Shown here: positions 61,593-64,000 of the stretch, one piece after another
Layout: each line of letters opens with the position of its first letter
Position numbering within the stretch: position 1 is the first letter of the stretch
Assembly: GCF_014650755.1 (NCBI RefSeq)
Contig: NZ_BMVO01000031.1
Coordinates: 1 to 64,000 of the forward strand
DNA from: Streptomyces chryseus
GTDB taxonomy: Bacteria > Actinomycetota > Actinomycetes > Streptomycetales > Streptomycetaceae
Direction: 5' to 3'
Length of the DNA stretch: 64,000 nt
Position numbers and translations under genes: made by a program
Notes under the pieces: model-generated
The model's database searches: none
Told to the model about the DNA's origin: nothing
The model's input: only the letters and a program-made list of their open reading frames with translations

Positions 61593-61935
61593 AAAAGCCC
61601 AAACAGACCCCACACTTGGCGTAACCCCCACCCGCTCCCTCCGGGCCCCGCGCCGAGCACAACCCCCGACACCACCCACCCCAACGGGCGTCCGCGCCGG
61701 CCCCACCCCCGGCCTCGCACGCCAAGGTGCCGGGAGGGGACGCACCGGCGCGCTCCCCCCAGGGTGTCGAACGCAACCGCCCAGAAGCGCGCCGAGTACC
61801 GGGATCGTTCGGCACCCGGGGAGACGCCCCGGGGCGTCACCGACCCCCCGCCCCCGCACATCCCCGGCCGACGCCAGCCCCCCAGCAGCGCCCCAGCCCC
61901 CGCCGACCCGGCGGCCCCGCCGCTCGACACCCCCG
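61593..61935. other. Intergenic stretch upstream of acuC stop
   Basis: 343 nt with no gene, no tRNA and no clear promoter. Pro-rich open frames here are composition artefacts. Confidence 0.5.
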
Positions 61936-63111
61936 CTAAGCCAGCAACCCCCGCAACGGAAACACCGCCCGCCGAGCCGCCAGCACCGCCTGGTCCAGCC
62001 GGTCCGCGGGGTCGTACCCCGCGTCCCAGCTCCCCCACACCGGCTTCACCCCGTCCGTCATCCGTCCCGGCCCCAACTGCCGCGTACGCGCGTACACTTC
62101 GTCGCGCCAGGACGCCGGGATCACCGACTCCGGATCAACCGGCCGATGCGCCGCGATCCCCACCAGATGCGTCCACGACCGCGGAACGACATCCACCACC
62201 GCATAACCCCCGCCCCCCAGCGCCACCCACGCCCCACCGTCCGCATACGCGTGCGCGAGCTCATGGCACGCCGTCTGCACCGCCCGCTGCGCGTCCAGCG
62301 AAACCGCCAGATGCGCCAGCGGATCCTCGAAGTGCGTGTCCGCGCCGTGCTGCGTGACGAGCACCTGGGGCCGGAAGTCCGCCAACAGCTCCGGCACGAC
62401 CGAGTGAAACGCCCGCAGCCACCCCGCGTCCCCCGTCCCCGCCGGCAGCGCCACATTCACCGCCGACCCCTCCGCCGCCCCGCTCCCGCCCGTCTCCTCC
62501 GGCCACCCGGTACCCGGGAACAACGTCCGCGGATGCTCGTGGAGCGAGACCGTCAGCACCCGGGGGTCGTCCCAGAACGCCGCCTGGACCCCGTCGCCGT
62601 GGTGCACATCCACATCCACGTAAGCGACCCGCTCCGCCCCCAGCTCCAGCAGCCGCGCGATCGCCAACGACGCGTCGTTGTAGACGCAGAACCCCGCCGC
62701 GCTCCCCGGCATCGCGTGATGCAGCCCGCCCGCGAAGTTCACCGCGTGCGCCGCGTCCCCGCGCCAGACCGCCTCCGCCGCCCCCACCGACTGCCCGGCG
62801 ATCAGCGCGGAGGCCTCGTGCATCCCCGCGAAGGCCGGGTCGTCGAGGGTCCCGAGCCCGTACGACTGGTCCGCCCCCCGAGGATCCGCCGAAGCCGCCC
62901 GCACCGCCGCCACATAGTCCTCGCGGTGCACGAGCCGCAGCGTCGAGTCCCCCGCGGCCGGCGCGGCGACCACGTCCACGGCCTGGTCGAGCCCGTACGC
63001 CCGTACGAGCCCCATGGTCAGGGCGAGCCTGACCGGGTCCATCGGGTGGCTCGCCCCGAAGTCGTAACCCGTAACCGCGTCATCCCACATCAACAGTGCG
63101 CGCCCGCTCAT
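61936..63111 (-). CDS. acuC: Acetoin utilization-type deacetylase AcuC (HDAC family)
   Basis: 391 aa from the ATG at 63111 (GTG at 63120 possible). The arginase/deacetylase fold shows HPMDPVRL, GLHHAM, VDVDVHHGDGVQAAFW (zinc ligands, near residue 170), SLHEHPRTLFPGTG and LVTQHGADTHFEDPLA with the second metal Asp. It removes acetyl groups from lysines, in relatives from acetyl-CoA synthetase. The start overlaps the MFS gene by 32 nt, so the two are co-transcribed. Confidence 0.88.
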   Translation of the reverse strand: MSGRALLMWDDAVTGYDFGASHPMDPVRLALTMGLVRAYGLDQAVDVVAAPAAGDSTLRLVHREDYVAAVRAASADPRGADQSYGLGTLDDPAFAGMHEASALIAGQSVGAAEAVWRGDAAHAVNFAGGLHHAMPGSAAGFCVYNDASLAIARLLELGAERVAYVDVDVHHGDGVQAAFWDDPRVLTVSLHEHPRTLFPGTGWPEETGGSGAAEGSAVNVALPAGTGDAGWLRAFHSVVPELLADFRPQVLVTQHGADTHFEDPLAHLAVSLDAQRAVQTACHELAHAYADGGAWVALGGGGYAVVDVVPRSWTHLVGIAAHRPVDPESVIPASWRDEVYARTRQLGPGRMTDGVKPVWGSWDAGYDPADRLDQAVLAARRAVFPLRGLLA

Positions 63112-64000
63112 GCCCGCCACCGTATCGGTCGCTCCCGGAGGCGAACGACCGGGCGTACACCAGCGTCACCAGCACCAGAACCATCGGCACGAGCATCGCC
63201 CCGCGATAGCTCCACGCGTCCCCGAGCGCCCCCACCAACGGCGCGCCCACCAGAAAACCCACGTAATTGAACACATTCAGCCGGGCCACCGCCGCGTCAC
63301 TCGCCGCCTCCGGGAAGATCCGCCCCGCCGCCGCGAAGGTCTGCGGCACGATCACGCACAGCCCGAAACCCAACATCGTGAACCCGAGCATCCCCACGCC
63401 CACACCCGGCGCCCCCGCCACCACGGCGAACCCGCCGGCGGCCAGCAGCGCCCCGGCCCGCACCACGGCGACCGCCCCGAACCGCCGCACCCCGAAGTCC
63501 CCCACGGTCCGCCCCACGAGCGTCGTGACCATGTAGACGTTGTACGGAAGCGTCGCCGTCTGCTCCGACGAACCGAGCACGTCCTCCAGGTACTTGGCGC
63601 TCCAATTGGAGACAGTCGAGTCCCCGATGTACGCGAAGGTCATCACCAGGCACAAGGGCAACAACAACCGAAAGCCACCCGAGGCCCCCGCCTTCCCCCC
63701 GCCTTCGACACCCCCGGCACTCGCACCCGAACCCACACCGTCGACGAACCACCGACTCCCGACGAACACCACAGGCAGCAGCACAGCGGCCACCGGCAGG
63801 TACGACACGAACAGCGCCAGGTCCCAGCGCGCCCCCACCCACGCGAGCGACGCCCCCACGATCCCGCCGAGGCTGTACGCCGCATGAAAGCCGAGCATGA
63901 TGCTGCGCCCGTACGCCCACTGAAGGCTCACGCCCAGCATGTTCATGGACGCGTCCAACGCCCCGACCGCCACCCCGAACACGCCCAGCGCGACAGCCAC
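63080..64000 (-). CDS. MFS transporter (5' end outside the window)
   Basis: At least 306 aa, continuing beyond base 64000, so the first helices are missing. About eight transmembrane helices are visible (LGFHAAYSLGGIVGASLAW; FVSYLPVAAVLLPVVFVG; LLPLCLVMTFAYIGDSTVS; VRAGALLAAGGFAVVAGAP; GMLGFTMLGFGLCVIVPQTF). A Gly/Ala-rich cytosolic loop splits the two halves. Major facilitator superfamily; substrate unknown. Overlaps acuC at its 3' end. Confidence 0.82.
   Translation of the reverse strand: MAVALGVFGVAVGALDASMNMLGVSLQWAYGRSIMLGFHAAYSLGGIVGASLAWVGARWDLALFVSYLPVAAVLLPVVFVGSRWFVDGVGSGASAGGVEGGGKAGASGGFRLLLPLCLVMTFAYIGDSTVSNWSAKYLEDVLGSSEQTATLPYNVYMVTTLVGRTVGDFGVRRFGAVAVVRAGALLAAGGFAVVAGAPGVGVGMLGFTMLGFGLCVIVPQTFAAAGRIFPEAASDAAVARLNVFNYVGFLVGAPLVGALGDAWSYRGAMLVPMVLVLVTLVYARSFASGSDRYGGGHERARTVDVG

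Noticed and set aside
1-64000. tRNA, rRNA, insertion sequence or prophage
   Set aside because: No tRNA-like cloverleaf, rRNA, transposase or phage structural gene was recognised; the holin-like gene is a chromosomal family member.

Overview
The window is a very GC-rich chromosomal segment from an actinomycete, almost certainly Streptomyces or a close relative. The evidence is the bldN-rsbN developmental sigma/anti-sigma pair, the rex-hemA-hemC-hemD operon with a Rex operator, futalosine-pathway menaquinone genes, the tiny ribosomal protein bS22, a class I lysyl-tRNA synthetase, DUF397/HTH/ATPase trios, DUF3558 lipoproteins and GTG/TTG starts with 4-nt stop/start overlaps. I see no rRNA, tRNA, CRISPR array, transposase or prophage. 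It is mostly conserved core with some accessory stretches. I ran no searches, so identities rest on motif and family recognition.

Layout. 0.2-5 kb: secreted lipase, acyl-CoA synthetase (fadD-like), MaoC dehydratase and a TetR regulator, with a strong operator between fadD and maoC. 5-8.4 kb: a DAACS symporter preceded by an unannotated, apparently leaderless, cysteine-rich leader peptide, then DUF4229, a GNAT acetyltransferase and a decayed udgX gene. 8.4-14 kb: menaquinone genes mqnE, Lrp/AsnC regulator, mqnM (ubiX), mqnP, mqnL, with a rhomboid protease on the other strand. 14-18.6 kb: a PLDc_N membrane protein, then a translationally coupled P-loop NTPase and membrane-anchored type 1 ligand-binding protein (the best candidate for an undescribed system), and an SRPBCC protein. 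18.7-26.4 kb: cytochrome c maturation (resA-ccdA-resB-ccsB), a deacetylase-like lipoprotein, a histidine phosphatase and hemL.

26.4-38.2 kb is mixed: conserved hypotheticals, a Mut7-C RNase, a TetR/YnfA pair with operator, an SDR, a three-gene membrane/stress cluster (DUF3618, holin-like, Ala/Gln-rich protein), rtcB, two tandem DUF3558 lipoproteins and a chromosomal DUF2637 (Spd-like) protein. 38.3-42.1 kb: divergent lysS and argS. 42.1-47.3 kb is accessory: DUF1876, an imine reductase with an orphan operator, an ATPase/HTH/DUF397 module, and a lysE exporter inside a 1.9-kb nested inverted repeat of non-coding DNA.

47.3-54.2 kb: heme synthesis under redox control (hemB, hemD, hemC, hemA, rex, glutaredoxin); hemA carries an in-frame hexanucleotide microsatellite. 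54.3-64 kb: HAD phosphatase, bldN, rsbN with a sigma-BldN-type promoter, acyltransferase, epimerase, bS22, a small excisionase-type regulator, a conserved phosphatase-like protein with G-tracts over its ribosome binding site, acuC, and an MFS transporter cut by the window end.

A functional theme runs through the segment: menaquinone (mqn), cytochrome c (res/ccs), heme (hemL, hemBDCA) and the NADH/NAD sensor Rex together supply and tune the respiratory chain, while bldN/rsbN link to aerial development.
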